The notes beneath the pieces were generated by a model. That model worked only from the letters and a program-made list of their open reading frames with translations, was not told the DNA's origin and ran no database searches. Shown here piece by piece: positions 38,398 to 47,130 of a stretch of 64,000 nucleotides of DNA. The first letter of the stretch is position 1. Each line of letters opens with the position of its first letter. Source of the stretch: Prolixibacteraceae bacterium (GTDB lineage Bacteria > Bacteroidota > Bacteroidia > Bacteroidales > Prolixibacteraceae); NCBI GenBank assembly GCA_025210775.1, contig JAOARB010000031.1, positions 89,022-153,021 of the forward strand, in the 5' to 3' direction. Made by a program: the position numbers and the translations under genes.

Positions 38398-38564
38398 AAC
38401 CCTTTCTGTTAAATCGTTACATCATTTAAGAAGAACACCACTTCATTGAACCAAACGATGGGGCTATGACATATAAATAAAAAGCGCAAAATTTATTTAG
38501 CAAATAGCTTTATCACTGTATCGATTTTCTGACTTAATGTTGGCAACCAAAATCAATCTTAAAA

Positions 38565-38604
38565 CGTTATTGAGCACTATTTTTAACAATAATGCTCAAT
38601 AACG
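38565..38604. repeat. 12-bp inverted repeat downstream of dnaX
   Basis: CGTTATTGAGCA and its exact complement TGCTCAATAACG, with a 16-nt loop. There is no T run, so its role as a dnaX terminator is uncertain. Confidence 0.6.
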
Positions 38605-38829
38605 CAAACAACCCCGATGTCCACTAGCCCAGATAGACCTTTTGCATCCCAACCACACAACATATCTCCCAAGACAAAACCAGATCATCATATCTACACC
38701 GTTATATTCCGTTTCACCATACAACACTACAAAAACGACCGTCCTTTGGTTGTTTACACATAAAAAAACAATTCCTACTTCTCACCATAAAATTTCGCTA
38801 GATTAAAGCAGGATTCAAAGGTACTTTGT

Positions 38830-38927
38830 CCATGGTTCCTCCATGGTTTGTCCATGGTTTGTCCATCGATTTCACCCTTTTCGATGGAGGAACCATGGAG
38901 AAACCATGGACAAACCATGGAGGAACC
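38830..38927. repeat. 11-nt CCATGG-unit repeats forming a 27-bp hairpin
   Basis: Three CCATGGTT(C/T)(C/G)T units of 11 nt at 38830, 38841 and 38852, then CCATCGA at 38863. On the other side are TCGATGG at 38881 and units in the opposite orientation through 38927. The arms 38834-38860 and 38901-38927 are exactly complementary over 27 bases. The 7-bp inner stem is 38863-38869 with 38881-38887. The right arm has one unit more than the left. Confidence 0.85.
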
Positions 38928-39399
38928 CTTTATTTGACCTATCGAATTCATTACCGACATACGACAAAAACATACAACAACCAATTCAAGATTTAAGGTT
39001 CTCTTGCAACACATAGGAACATCTTCGAATATCCTTGATCTGGAGTTTGATATTCTTTATTTATATTTGTTTTCAACAAAGACAATTAAAGACAGACAGT
39101 ACATTATCTAGGTTTACTCCAATTTCAGACACCCCTCCCCTTTATCGACAGATACGAACGTCATTATTGGACAAAGGAAAGATAAAAGCAACACAATTGT
39201 AACAAAGACACCCAACATGCTAATTGTTTACATAATAAACAGATAGACATTAAATTCACTTCAATTAAAAGAGCGATTTCGACCTTTTCTTGATTAACTG
39301 CTATCAAACATCAAAGAATATCAGTATACTTTCAAAATAAATATATAAAAAAACTCAAAAAAGCACCTTAAGCTACTAGGCTAACAAAAATGAAAAATG

Positions 39400-39407
39400 T
39401 ATATTTG
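39400..39407 (+). promoter_or_regulatory. Candidate -7 element TATATTTG of enolase
   Basis: TATATTTG at 39400-39407 is an exact TAnnTTTG match. It would give a leader of about 210 bases before the eno ATG, containing an 18-codon ATG frame at 39439-39495. Confidence 0.45.
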
Positions 39408-39625
39408 TACTGTTTTGAAAAAAACAAACACAAATACAATGACTCGTACTATATTTCACAACATATATTGTTGGTGTTTGGTCAAATCAAAATGATTTTA
39501 AATTAAAAGTCTTTCGGATAATTCTTATCCTTAAGAGGTCTTAAAATATTTATTGCATCAGAAGGATTCTTTCCTTACAGGATAGATACTTCTGAGAACT
39601 GTTTAACATATAAACATAAGTAAAG

Positions 39626-40930
39626 ATGTTAATTGAAAAAGTAGTCGGAAGAGAGATCTTAGATTCTCGTGGAAACCCAACAATCGAAGTTGAAGTAACT
39701 CTAGAAAGCGGATGTAAAGGACGCGCAGGTGTACCTTCTGGAGCATCTACTGGAGAAAACGAAGCACTTGAGTTGCGTGATGGCGACAAAAATCGTTACC
39801 TAGGTAAAGGTGTTTTGAAAGCTGTTGACAACGTAAACAACGTTATCGCTAAAGAAATCGAAGGAATGAGTGCATTGGATCAAGTTGCTCTTGACCAAAG
39901 ACTTCTTGACCTTGATGGAACTAAAACTAAGAGCAATCTTGGAGCAAACGCTATGTTGGGTGTTTCTTTGGCAGTTGCTAAAGCTGCAGCAGATTACCTA
40001 GAAATGCCTCTTTACCGTTACATCGGTGGTACTAACGCGAAAACTCTTCCTGTACCAATGATGAACATCATCAACGGTGGATCTCACTCTGATGCTCCTA
40101 TCGCATTCCAAGAGTTCATGATTCGTCCTATCGGTGCTCCTTCATTCCGTGAAGGTCTTCGTATGGGTGCTGAAGTTTTCCACGCATTGAAAAAAGTTCT
40201 TTCTGCTAGAAAACTTTCTACTGCAGTAGGTGATGAAGGTGGATTCGCTCCAGCTCTTGACGGAACTGAAGATGCATTGAACTGTATCATCGAAGCTATC
40301 AAAAACGCTGGTTACAAACCAGGTCGTGCAGAAGATGGTGGTGATGTTTCTATCGCTCTTGACTGTGCTGCTTCTGAATTCTACGTAGATGGAAAATACA
40401 ACTACGCTAAATTCGAAGGTGAAACAGGTGCTATCCGCACAAGAGAAGAGCAAGTTGATTACCTTGCAAACCTTGTTGAGAACTTCCCTATCGATTCTAT
40501 TGAAGATGGTATGGATGAGAACGACTGGGACGGATGGGTTATCTTGAACTCTAAACTAGGTGACAAAATCCAGTTGGTAGGTGATGATTTGTTCGTAACA
40601 AACGTTGAGTACCTACAAAAAGGTATCGAGCTTGATGCAGCTAACTCTATCTTGATCAAAGTTAACCAAATTGGTACTTTGACTGAGACATTGAACGCTA
40701 TCGAAATGGCTCACCGTGCAGGTTATACTTCTGTAACTTCTCACCGTTCAGGTGAAACAGAAGATGCTACTATCGCTGATATCGCAGTAGCAACTAACTC
40801 TGGACAAATCAAAACTGGTTCATTGAGCCGTTCTGACCGTATGGCTAAGTACAACCAACTTCTTCGTATCGAAGCTGAATTGGGAGCTACTGCAGTTTAC
40901 GGATACAAAAAAGTTAAAGTTCAGAAATAA
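39626..40930 (+). CDS. eno: Enolase
   Basis: A 434-residue cytoplasmic phosphopyruvate hydratase converting 2-phosphoglycerate to phosphoenolpyruvate. The signature includes EILDSRGNPTIEVEV at the N-terminus, SGASTGENEALELRDGD, VGDEGGFAP near residue 205, the metal ligands in ALDCAASEF, ENFPIDSIEDGMDENDW and VGDDLFVTN, the catalytic Lys in ILIKVNQIGT, and SHRSGETEDATIADIAV. The codon use (frequent GCT, CGT, CTT, AAC, ATC) is more biased than that of its neighbours, as expected for a highly expressed gene. It is monocistronic with a strong terminator. Confidence 0.98.
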   Translation: MLIEKVVGREILDSRGNPTIEVEVTLESGCKGRAGVPSGASTGENEALELRDGDKNRYLGKGVLKAVDNVNNVIAKEIEGMSALDQVALDQRLLDLDGTKTKSNLGANAMLGVSLAVAKAAADYLEMPLYRYIGGTNAKTLPVPMMNIINGGSHSDAPIAFQEFMIRPIGAPSFREGLRMGAEVFHALKKVLSARKLSTAVGDEGGFAPALDGTEDALNCIIEAIKNAGYKPGRAEDGGDVSIALDCAASEFYVDGKYNYAKFEGETGAIRTREEQVDYLANLVENFPIDSIEDGMDENDWDGWVILNSKLGDKIQLVGDDLFVTNVEYLQKGIELDAANSILIKVNQIGTLTETLNAIEMAHRAGYTSVTSHRSGETEDATIADIAVATNSGQIKTGSLSRSDRMAKYNQLLRIEAELGATAVYGYKKVKVQK

Positions 40931-40958
40931 TTTTATTTCTTCTTTATAAAACACTTTT

Positions 40959-40991
40959 AAGAGACCATCCTTTGGATGGTCTCTTTTTTTT
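40959..40991 (+). terminator. Intrinsic terminator after enolase
   Basis: A perfect 12-bp stem (AAGAGACCATCC/GGATGGTCTCTT) with a 3-nt loop, followed by T6. Confidence 0.9.
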
Positions 40992-41210
40992 GTTTAATAG
41001 AATTGATGAACCAATAGCCTTCTCGATAAATAGAGATATTAAAAGTACAAAGTGACAACAAATAAAGAGATGCAATCTATTCGAGCTATAAAGAGTGGCA
41101 TTAATTTCCTACCTCAACACACTCCTACTATCAGGCCAAAGAAGGGTTACAAATATTGATTATAAGCACCAGATAACTTCTTTGTTCTACAATCATTTAC
41201 TGCATAAGAA

Positions 41211-41243
41211 AAGGACCTGAAAGCTTTATGCTAACAGATCCTT
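41211..41243 (-). terminator. Candidate terminator after DoxX gene
   Basis: Arms AAGGACCTG and CAGATCCTT pair with one G-U or mismatch. On the minus strand the hairpin is followed by TTTTCTT. Confidence 0.5.
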
Positions 41244-41291
41244 GGCATGAATAAATATATTTAATAAAAATGAAGGAGCTTCATGGATCAT

Positions 41292-41702
41292 TTATTTTTT
41301 TATTGCTGCATCAATGCTGTATTTACCTGGACCTAAAAAAAGGATAACAATAAAACCAATAAGAAAAAGAATGGCTGTTTCTCTATCTGAAATTGGTCCA
41401 CCGAGATGAACTACAAAAATGGCCACCAACATAGTGAAGATCAAAGGAATTGCTGCTAGTCTGGTAAAAACGCCAATAACAATAAAGGCAGACATCAATA
41501 ACTCTGCAAAGATGGCTAGAACAAGTGAGAATTGCATTGAGATTACAATAACAGGGAATTGTTCTTTGGCTATGATGGTGTCGAAATGAGTCCATTTATC
41601 CCATCCATGTAACATCATTAGTATCCCCATGGTTGTACGTAGTAGAAGAATTGCAAAGTCTGTATTGCTCTTTTCACTGGAAAATAATAATGACTTAATC
41701 AT
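41292..41702 (-). CDS. DoxX family membrane protein
   Basis: A 136-residue inner-membrane protein with four helices, matching the DoxX family. Conserved marks are LRTTMGILMMLHGWDKW near residue 25, the second helix LVLAIFAELLMSAFIVIGVFTRLAA and a final FLGPGKYSID. DoxX-like proteins are quinone/oxidoreductase-associated or redox-protective; the exact role here is unknown. It is monocistronic and divergent from the first head-GIN gene, about 190 bases away. Confidence 0.85.
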   Translation of the reverse strand: MIKSLLFSSEKSNTDFAILLLRTTMGILMMLHGWDKWTHFDTIIAKEQFPVIVISMQFSLVLAIFAELLMSAFIVIGVFTRLAAIPLIFTMLVAIFVVHLGGPISDRETAILFLIGFIVILFLGPGKYSIDAAIKK

Positions 41703-41833
41703 ATTATGTTTTTTTATGTTATTTGTATAATTAAACAGTTAAAATTTAAAATTGTTTCTTCATATAATCATCTCAAAATCAGTGGTACTATCCTTAAGAA
41801 AATAGTTTTTCTTGGATTCTTTTTGTTAATTAA

Positions 41834-41861
41834 TGTAACCTTTATCAGTTTTATTCGTCTA
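41834..41861 (+). promoter_or_regulatory. ECF-like promoter of first GIN gene
   Basis: TGTAAC (41834-41839), 16 bases, CGTCTA (41856-41861), then a start codon 33 bases downstream. The same two boxes with the same spacing precede the second GIN gene. The AAC ... CGTC pattern is typical of extracytoplasmic-function sigma promoters. No ECF sigma gene lies nearby. Confidence 0.6.
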
Positions 41862-41894
41862 TTAGATATCAATTATTAATGAATCTGTGATATT

Positions 41895-42896
41895 ATGATG
41901 CAAAAGAATCTAAAAACAGTGCGTGGCGCTTTAATAGCGTTTTTACTACTTGTGGTTACCCCTTGTATGGCGGTAGATCAAAACAAACTTGATGTGAAAC
42001 CTTTTGATAAATTAGAGGTAAAAGGCGGGATAGATGTTGATATTTTACCTTCTAGCAGCTGTCGTGTGGAAGTTATCGCTGAGGATAAATATAAAGAACT
42101 TATTGATATTGAAAATAGCGGTAAGACTTTAAAGATTTCGATGCGTCCATCTAGAAGCGTTAAGTTCTATTCTAAAGGATCGAATAAGGTGATCGTTTAT
42201 ACTCCATCTTTAGATAAGATTAAAATCGTAGGTTCTTCTCATGTTCGAGTTCCAAAACCATTCGATTTTAAAGAATCTTTGACAATAGAGAAGTGTGGTA
42301 GTGGCGATCTTGATGGTAATATTAAAGTCAACAACTTTAGGTTGAATACAAATGGCTCTGGTGATTTTGAATTGAGTATGATATGTGACAACATGGTGGT
42401 ATATCATAATGGCTCAGGATCAATAGAGTCGGTTGTTAAATGTCAATCTTTTGATTTGCATTTTAATGGATCAGGAGATCACGACATTAAGATTACCGAT
42501 GCTACCAAAGGAAACGTTTACTCTTTGGGATCAGGGGATATTGATGCCAATATTCAGTCGAAAGAGTTAAAGATGGATAATACTGGATCGGGTGATTTAG
42601 ATCTTACTTTATTAACAAAAACATTTAAGATTAATAAAAATGGATCTGGTAATGTTGCGATTAAAGGAAAAACTTACGAGAGTGATATTACTGGACACGG
42701 TAGCGGAGACATTACGGCTAAGAATTTCAAATCAATGATTAGCAATATTACATTGTCTGGTTCTGGATCCATGTCTGTATATGCAAAAGAACGTCTAGGA
42801 GGAGTGGTTTCATCTAGTGGTAACCTTTACTACAGAGGTGCTCCTGAGTTGAAAGTACAAAAGCATGGTAGTGGCTCTATAAGACATATAAACTAA
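41895..42896 (+). CDS. Head-GIN-domain (DUF2807) secreted protein, copy 1
   Basis: A 333-residue exported protein with a signal peptide (about residues 1-26, ending TPCMAVD). The mature part is a putative auto-transporter-adhesin head-GIN beta-helix built from repeated rungs with a GSG(D/S/N) turn about every 20 residues, and ends LYYRGAPELKVQKHGSGS. Family members sit in the periplasm or outer surface and often respond to envelope stress. It has a paralogue immediately downstream and an ECF-like promoter upstream. No partner sigma or anti-sigma gene is nearby. Function unknown; the fold assignment is from repeats and the family ending. Confidence 0.85.
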   Translation: MMQKNLKTVRGALIAFLLLVVTPCMAVDQNKLDVKPFDKLEVKGGIDVDILPSSSCRVEVIAEDKYKELIDIENSGKTLKISMRPSRSVKFYSKGSNKVIVYTPSLDKIKIVGSSHVRVPKPFDFKESLTIEKCGSGDLDGNIKVNNFRLNTNGSGDFELSMICDNMVVYHNGSGSIESVVKCQSFDLHFNGSGDHDIKITDATKGNVYSLGSGDIDANIQSKELKMDNTGSGDLDLTLLTKTFKINKNGSGNVAIKGKTYESDITGHGSGDITAKNFKSMISNITLSGSGSMSVYAKERLGGVVSSSGNLYYRGAPELKVQKHGSGSIRHIN

Positions 42897-43068
42897 TCTT
42901 TCAAAGTCGATTATTGTATCCTCATCAGGTCGTCTTATAACCTAAAGAGATCTATTATTTTATATCGATAGTTTGAATATTATCGATATAAAATAATATT
43001 TCGTTGGCTTTTTATTGAGACCACTTCTAAAACAGACACTTTAAGAATAGTTCTTTTTTGTAGAATAA

Positions 43069-43096
43069 TGTAACTTTTTTAAACCACATACGTCTA
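43069..43096 (+). promoter_or_regulatory. ECF-like promoter of second GIN gene
   Basis: TGTAAC (43069-43074), 16 bases, CGTCTA (43091-43096), start codon 34 bases downstream. Sequence between box and start is also similar to copy 1 (GTATCAATTACTAAAGAATC against GATATCAATTATTAATGAATC). Confidence 0.6.
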
Positions 43097-43130
43097 ATAA
43101 GTATCAATTACTAAAGAATCAATTATTATT

Positions 43131-44075
43131 ATGATGCAAAGGAATTATGGATTTGTATGTTGGGTTTTGATTACATTTATTTTTTGTTTGACGACTCCTT
43201 GTAAGGCAGTAGATAAAAATAAATTAAATATTAGACCTTTTCATAAGTTGGAAGTGAAGGGAGATGTAGAAGTAGAGATAATTCAATCTGACCAATGCGG
43301 AATATTGATTGTTGCACAAGATAACTATAGAGACCTTGTTGATATTGAGCAGAATGATAATGTTCTAACCATATCAATGCATCCAACAGAAAGAGCTATC
43401 TTTTATACCACAGGAACCAATAAAGTAGTGGTATATACCGATGACTTTAAAAAATTAAGAGTGTCTGGTGAGTCTGATGTTCGTATACCAAAACCATTCT
43501 ATTTTAAAGATTCGCTTTCTTTAGAAAAAAAAGGCAGTGGAGATTTTGATGGAATAATAAAGGTGGATGATTTTAGGTTAAATGCCAAAGGTTCTGGATC
43601 TCTTCAGACAACGGTGAAATGTTTGGATTTTGACTTAAATTTTAGTGGTAGCGGGAATCATAAGATTCAAATTACCGATGCTTTAAAAGGTAAAATAATT
43701 ACCTCTGGTTCTGGAAATGTAGATGCCGACATTTTCTCTAAGGTGTTGGATAGTAAGAAATCAGGATCCGGTGAACTACATCTTGATTTATTGACTAAAA
43801 CACACACACTAAATAAAAGTGGATCAGGTAAAGTAAAGATCAAAGGAAAGGCCTATGAAAGCTATATTAATAGTACAAATAGCGGCGATGTTTCCGCAAA
43901 AGATTTTGAAACCGTAATCAGCTGTGTTAAAATTACAGGTTCTGGTCATACTTCAGTAAATGCAAAAGAGCGTTTAAATGCCATTCTTTCTTCTAGCGGT
44001 AGCCTTTATTATAGAGGGGCTCCTAAAGTGAAAACACAAAAACATGGTAGTGGCTCAGTAAAACATATAAACTAA
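43131..44075 (+). CDS. Head-GIN-domain (DUF2807) secreted protein, copy 2
   Basis: A 314-residue paralogue of the preceding gene with a signal peptide (ends TPCKAVD) and the same GSG-turn beta-helix. The N-terminal half and C-terminus (YYRGAPKVKTQKHGSGSVKHIN) align closely to copy 1. It is 19 residues shorter because copy 1 has an additional rung (GDFELSMICDNMVVYHNGS) near residue 160 that is absent here. The upstream promoter boxes match those of copy 1. It is probably a tandem duplicate diverged in the middle repeats; partner and function are unknown. Confidence 0.85.
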   Translation: MMQRNYGFVCWVLITFIFCLTTPCKAVDKNKLNIRPFHKLEVKGDVEVEIIQSDQCGILIVAQDNYRDLVDIEQNDNVLTISMHPTERAIFYTTGTNKVVVYTDDFKKLRVSGESDVRIPKPFYFKDSLSLEKKGSGDFDGIIKVDDFRLNAKGSGSLQTTVKCLDFDLNFSGSGNHKIQITDALKGKIITSGSGNVDADIFSKVLDSKKSGSGELHLDLLTKTHTLNKSGSGKVKIKGKAYESYINSTNSGDVSAKDFETVISCVKITGSGHTSVNAKERLNAILSSSGSLYYRGAPKVKTQKHGSGSVKHIN

Positions 44076-44385
44076 TCTTTTCTCTATTTTCTATTTCTTA
44101 TAAAGAGCGATCATAAGATGGTCTTGGTAGATAATATTATTGTTAGGTGAGAAGCTCTTTATATTGAATATTTGTTAGAAATGGAGCCTTCGTACTCTCT
44201 TTGTCTTGCTTCCTTTAAGGGTTGTCAAGATGGAGAGGGTACTTTGGTATTGAGGTTATCTGATTAAGTCATTTCGTTTTCTTTGGCAGCAACCCAAATA
44301 TGTAACAGTTGCTTTTAAGGGAATAAATCTCTTAGGTTATTTATTTCTCTTCCCTGTTCTTGTTAAACAGGGAAGAGATTTTTTT
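44076..44385. other. Intergenic region after GIN pair
   Basis: 310 bases. A strong hairpin with a plus-strand T run lies at 44346-44390; nothing else seen. Confidence 0.5.
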
Positions 44386-44390
44386 TTATT
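44346..44390 (+). terminator. Intrinsic terminator at convergent gene ends
   Basis: A 13-bp stem (TCTCTTCCCTGTT/AACAGGGAAGAGA) followed by T9 on the plus strand. It lies 270 bases after the second GIN stop. The DAACS stop codon is at 44386 on the other strand. Confidence 0.75.
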
Positions 44391-45738
44391 TTTTTCTTGA
44401 GATAAATGTAGCTGCACTAGACACTCCAAAGATATTGGTTGCTGTTCTTCCCATATCGATAAATGCATCGATAGAAATAACAAAAGTAAGAACAATCCCC
44501 ATTACTTCAGGAGATACTCCCATGATGGTCATCGCAGTAATAGCAGCAAAAGAGGCTGTCCCAGGAAGTCCAGCAATACCAAACGAGGAGATTACAACAG
44601 CTAAAAGAATAGACATAATAGAAGTGGCTGAGCTTATATCAATAGGGGCATATCCCATTTGATTGTTTACTCCCGCAGCCAATACAATCATAAAAACAGG
44701 CCACATGGATCCACAAGCATTCATTCCCATGGTTGTTCCAAGAGAGGCTGTAAGACCTGCTGTTTCTTCATCCACCTCACAATTATTTTCTAATGATTTA
44801 ATGGTAACGGGTAGGGTTGCGCCACTAGATTGTGTAGAGAATCCGGTAAGAAGTGCTGGAAAGATTCCCTTTAATTGTTTCCATGGATTTACTCCTCTTG
44901 TCGAAAGTACTGCAAGATGCATGACAAAGATTAAAGCCATGGTTAAATAAGATACGCCTACAAAAAGGATCAAATCACTAAAAAGAGAAGGACCATTTTC
45001 TGCTACTGCCATCGTCATTAAAGCAAAAACACCATAAGGAGTCCATTTGATAATAAAGGTGGTCATGCTATTGATAATAATATGTGCAGCCTCTAGTCCA
45101 TCGATGGCTTTATGCATTGGAAGCGGTTTTCTACTTTTCATTTTTCTGATGGCAAGTCCGACAAGGATGGCTACGACCAAAGTACCGACAATATTGTTGG
45201 AAGCAAAAGCATCAAATATAGAAGTAGGGATCTTTTGTGTGAGTCCATATATCACTTTACCAATAGAGGCATCACCAATAGAAGCAATACGATCACTATA
45301 TCCTTTAGCAATGGCTGCTTGAGAAGTTTCATTAAGTTTTATAAGGGTATCAAAATGGAATAACTTAGCCATTACTAATGCAATAGAACCTGCTCCGAGA
45401 ACAGATGCAACAAAGTAGGTTAATATCTGACGGAATCTTTTTCCTATATTTCCATCTTCTTGAATAGAGATCAAAGTGTAACATATTGAAATGAATACAA
45501 TAGGGACAATCATTAATTTCAATCCTTTGATGTATAGATTGGAGATGGTCTTGAAATAGTATACCAACTCGTTGTAATTCTCTTTTGGTACCCATTGGAA
45601 TATTGCAGAACCTAGAAGAATTCCCATGAGGATGGCTGCGATATTACGATAATGGAATTTCACTTTTTTAGTGGATAATCTTTTTAGAACTGCAAGTAGC
45701 AATATAAACGTTGCTAATGTGATAATGTGTATTAACAT
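44386..45738 (-). CDS. Dicarboxylate/amino acid:cation symporter (DAACS)
   Basis: A 450-residue inner-membrane carrier of the DAACS family with eight helices and two re-entrant hairpins. Family marks are the LSTRGVNPWKQ region, the serine-rich hairpin STQSSGATLPVTI near residue 300, the NACGSMWPVFMIVL helix and FGIAGLPGTASFAAI. It would take up dicarboxylates, glutamate/aspartate or cystine with Na+ or H+; substrate not readable. It stands alone; the terminator downstream belongs mainly to the opposite strand. Confidence 0.9.
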   Translation of the reverse strand: MLIHIITLATFILLLAVLKRLSTKKVKFHYRNIAAILMGILLGSAIFQWVPKENYNELVYYFKTISNLYIKGLKLMIVPIVFISICYTLISIQEDGNIGKRFRQILTYFVASVLGAGSIALVMAKLFHFDTLIKLNETSQAAIAKGYSDRIASIGDASIGKVIYGLTQKIPTSIFDAFASNNIVGTLVVAILVGLAIRKMKSRKPLPMHKAIDGLEAAHIIINSMTTFIIKWTPYGVFALMTMAVAENGPSLFSDLILFVGVSYLTMALIFVMHLAVLSTRGVNPWKQLKGIFPALLTGFSTQSSGATLPVTIKSLENNCEVDEETAGLTASLGTTMGMNACGSMWPVFMIVLAAGVNNQMGYAPIDISSATSIMSILLAVVISSFGIAGLPGTASFAAITAMTIMGVSPEVMGIVLTFVISIDAFIDMGRTATNIFGVSSAATFISRKK

Positions 45739-46048
45739 ACAAATAGTTTTTAAACAATAAATCAGTTGATTTCATTCTGTTTTCATTAATGAAAAGTCAA
45801 TTGATTGGTGTGAATAGATTGATATATTAATTTCCCATCAAGATAGAAAAAAGGTCTTTACATCGCATTGCCATATGTTATGTTCAAGACATAATATACT
45901 ATAACAAACGATTAAATAAGTAACTATTTAATAGAGTCACTTGTTTAACAAGAATAATTTAGATGTAAAGATATTTATTCTAAAGAATAGAAATACTTAA
46001 ATTAATCAAATGGATTGGATGAGATGATTACAATCTACCAAATGGACC
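45739..46048. other. Intergenic region upstream of DAACS gene
   Basis: 310 bases. AT-rich with no clear promoter element, repeat or reading frame that I can identify. Confidence 0.4.
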
Positions 46049-46783
46049 TTAGTAGATAAATAGAGAAGTTTTATCTGTTTTACACACCTCTCTTAGCATC
46101 TCTATTTTTGCATTGAATTCTGTCTTCTCATAACTGATGGCTTCAGTAGGACAATGTTGTATACATGCACAGCACATAAGACATTGATCAATAACGATTC
46201 CATCTAGTCCGAGAATATCGGAGTTTTGCTGAGGACAGACTTCTTGGCATAGACCGCAGTCACAACATCGTTCGGCATCACGAAGAGGTTGAATAGGTGT
46301 AGATACAGGAGACTTCTTATATGGGAAATGTCCTGGTATTGTAAGTGAGTTATTTTGATCCTTGGACAGCTTTACTGCTACAGCTTCAATAAAAGAGTCT
46401 AACTCATTCAATTCAGTACTGTTAGGATGATGAATGGCAATAGGATGCTCATTGGTAGAATAAGAGTGTGACGAAGCAATAGCTAAAGCACCCACCACCT
46501 GATTATTGTGATCTATGGCCCAATCATGTAGTTCAAGTAATGCATCATCAATATGTGCATTCCCAAATGTTTCAACAATGATGACTCTTTTATTACTAAA
46601 AGGGTGGTCGTTTAACCACTGCATGTAAGGCTGAGGAACTCTGCCTTTATAGATAGGACAACCAATAATACAAATATTTTCCATATTAGAGATATTCTTA
46701 CCTAATAGATTAGACATGACAATATCTGCGATACGTTTGGTATTGCCAGTAGGTGAAAATATTTTAATATTAGAAGAGTCCAT
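46049..46783 (-). CDS. Flavodoxin-like plus 2[4Fe-4S] ferredoxin protein (EFR1 type)
   Basis: A 244-residue cytoplasmic redox protein. The flavodoxin-like N-terminal domain occupies about residues 1-165 (FSPTGNTKRIADIV, CIIGCPIYKGRVP, VETFGNAHIDDAL). The C-terminal part carries two [4Fe-4S] clusters: CCDCGLCQEVCP and CLMCCACIQHCP. This matches the EFR1-type family with a flavin and two iron-sulfur clusters, probable electron shuttles in anaerobes. The frame opens at a TTG; the ATG at 46783 is used. No neighbour suggests a partner. Confidence 0.88.
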   Translation of the reverse strand: MDSSNIKIFSPTGNTKRIADIVMSNLLGKNISNMENICIIGCPIYKGRVPQPYMQWLNDHPFSNKRVIIVETFGNAHIDDALLELHDWAIDHNNQVVGALAIASSHSYSTNEHPIAIHHPNSTELNELDSFIEAVAVKLSKDQNNSLTIPGHFPYKKSPVSTPIQPLRDAERCCDCGLCQEVCPQQNSDILGLDGIVIDQCLMCCACIQHCPTEAISYEKTEFNAKIEMLREVCKTDKTSLFIY

Positions 46784-47130
46784 ACCCAAAAATATAAACG
46801 ATTTATGTTGATTGGTGCAAAGTACAAAAAACTCCCGACCAACGTAACGAATAGCCTTCTTTTTAATTATTTCAAAAAATAATGACCTCAGTTACGAGAC
46901 ACTTGAATGAGTAATCTGGTCGAGAGAAAAAAATCGATAAGATTGAAAGCAAAGAGTAAAAATGTCTTTGTCCCTTATTCCTTTATACAGCTCCTTGAAT
47001 GTCAAGGATTATAAGAGTTTACAACATTATCGATGATGTTTGTCCCTATTAGAAGGGACAAACGTGGGTGTAATGTTAAATATAATTTCTTAAACAAAAA
47101 AAGAATTTAATAAGATCAATAGCTCTTTTT
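46784..47130. other. Intergenic region with a short hairpin
   Basis: 347 bases. A hairpin (TTTGTCCC/GGGACAAA) at 47039-47064 lies downstream of the minus-strand UPF0126 gene, without a strong T run. It probably terminates that gene weakly. Nothing else seen. Confidence 0.4.

Larger units (their letters stand above)
38398..39625. other. 1.2-kb intergenic region with two inverted repeats
   Basis: No credible gene. It holds a 12-bp stem at 38565-38604 (CGTTATTGAGCA/TGCTCAATAACG), the CCATGG-unit repeat at 38830-38927, and a TATATTTG element at 39400-39407 before eno. A 79-codon minus-strand frame at 38775-39014 is formed by the CCATGG repeats and is not a gene. Confidence 0.6.
40931..41291. other. 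Intergenic region between eno and doxX
   Basis: 361 bases between convergent genes, holding terminators for both (40959-40991 and 41211-41243). No other feature seen. Confidence 0.55.

Noticed and set aside
38565..38604. 12-bp inverted repeat as a dnaX terminator
   Set aside because: No T run follows on either strand, so it is listed as a repeat only.
38775..39014. 79-codon minus-strand reading frame over the CCATGG repeats
   Set aside because: It is created by the repeated CCATGG units and has no homology or proper start context.
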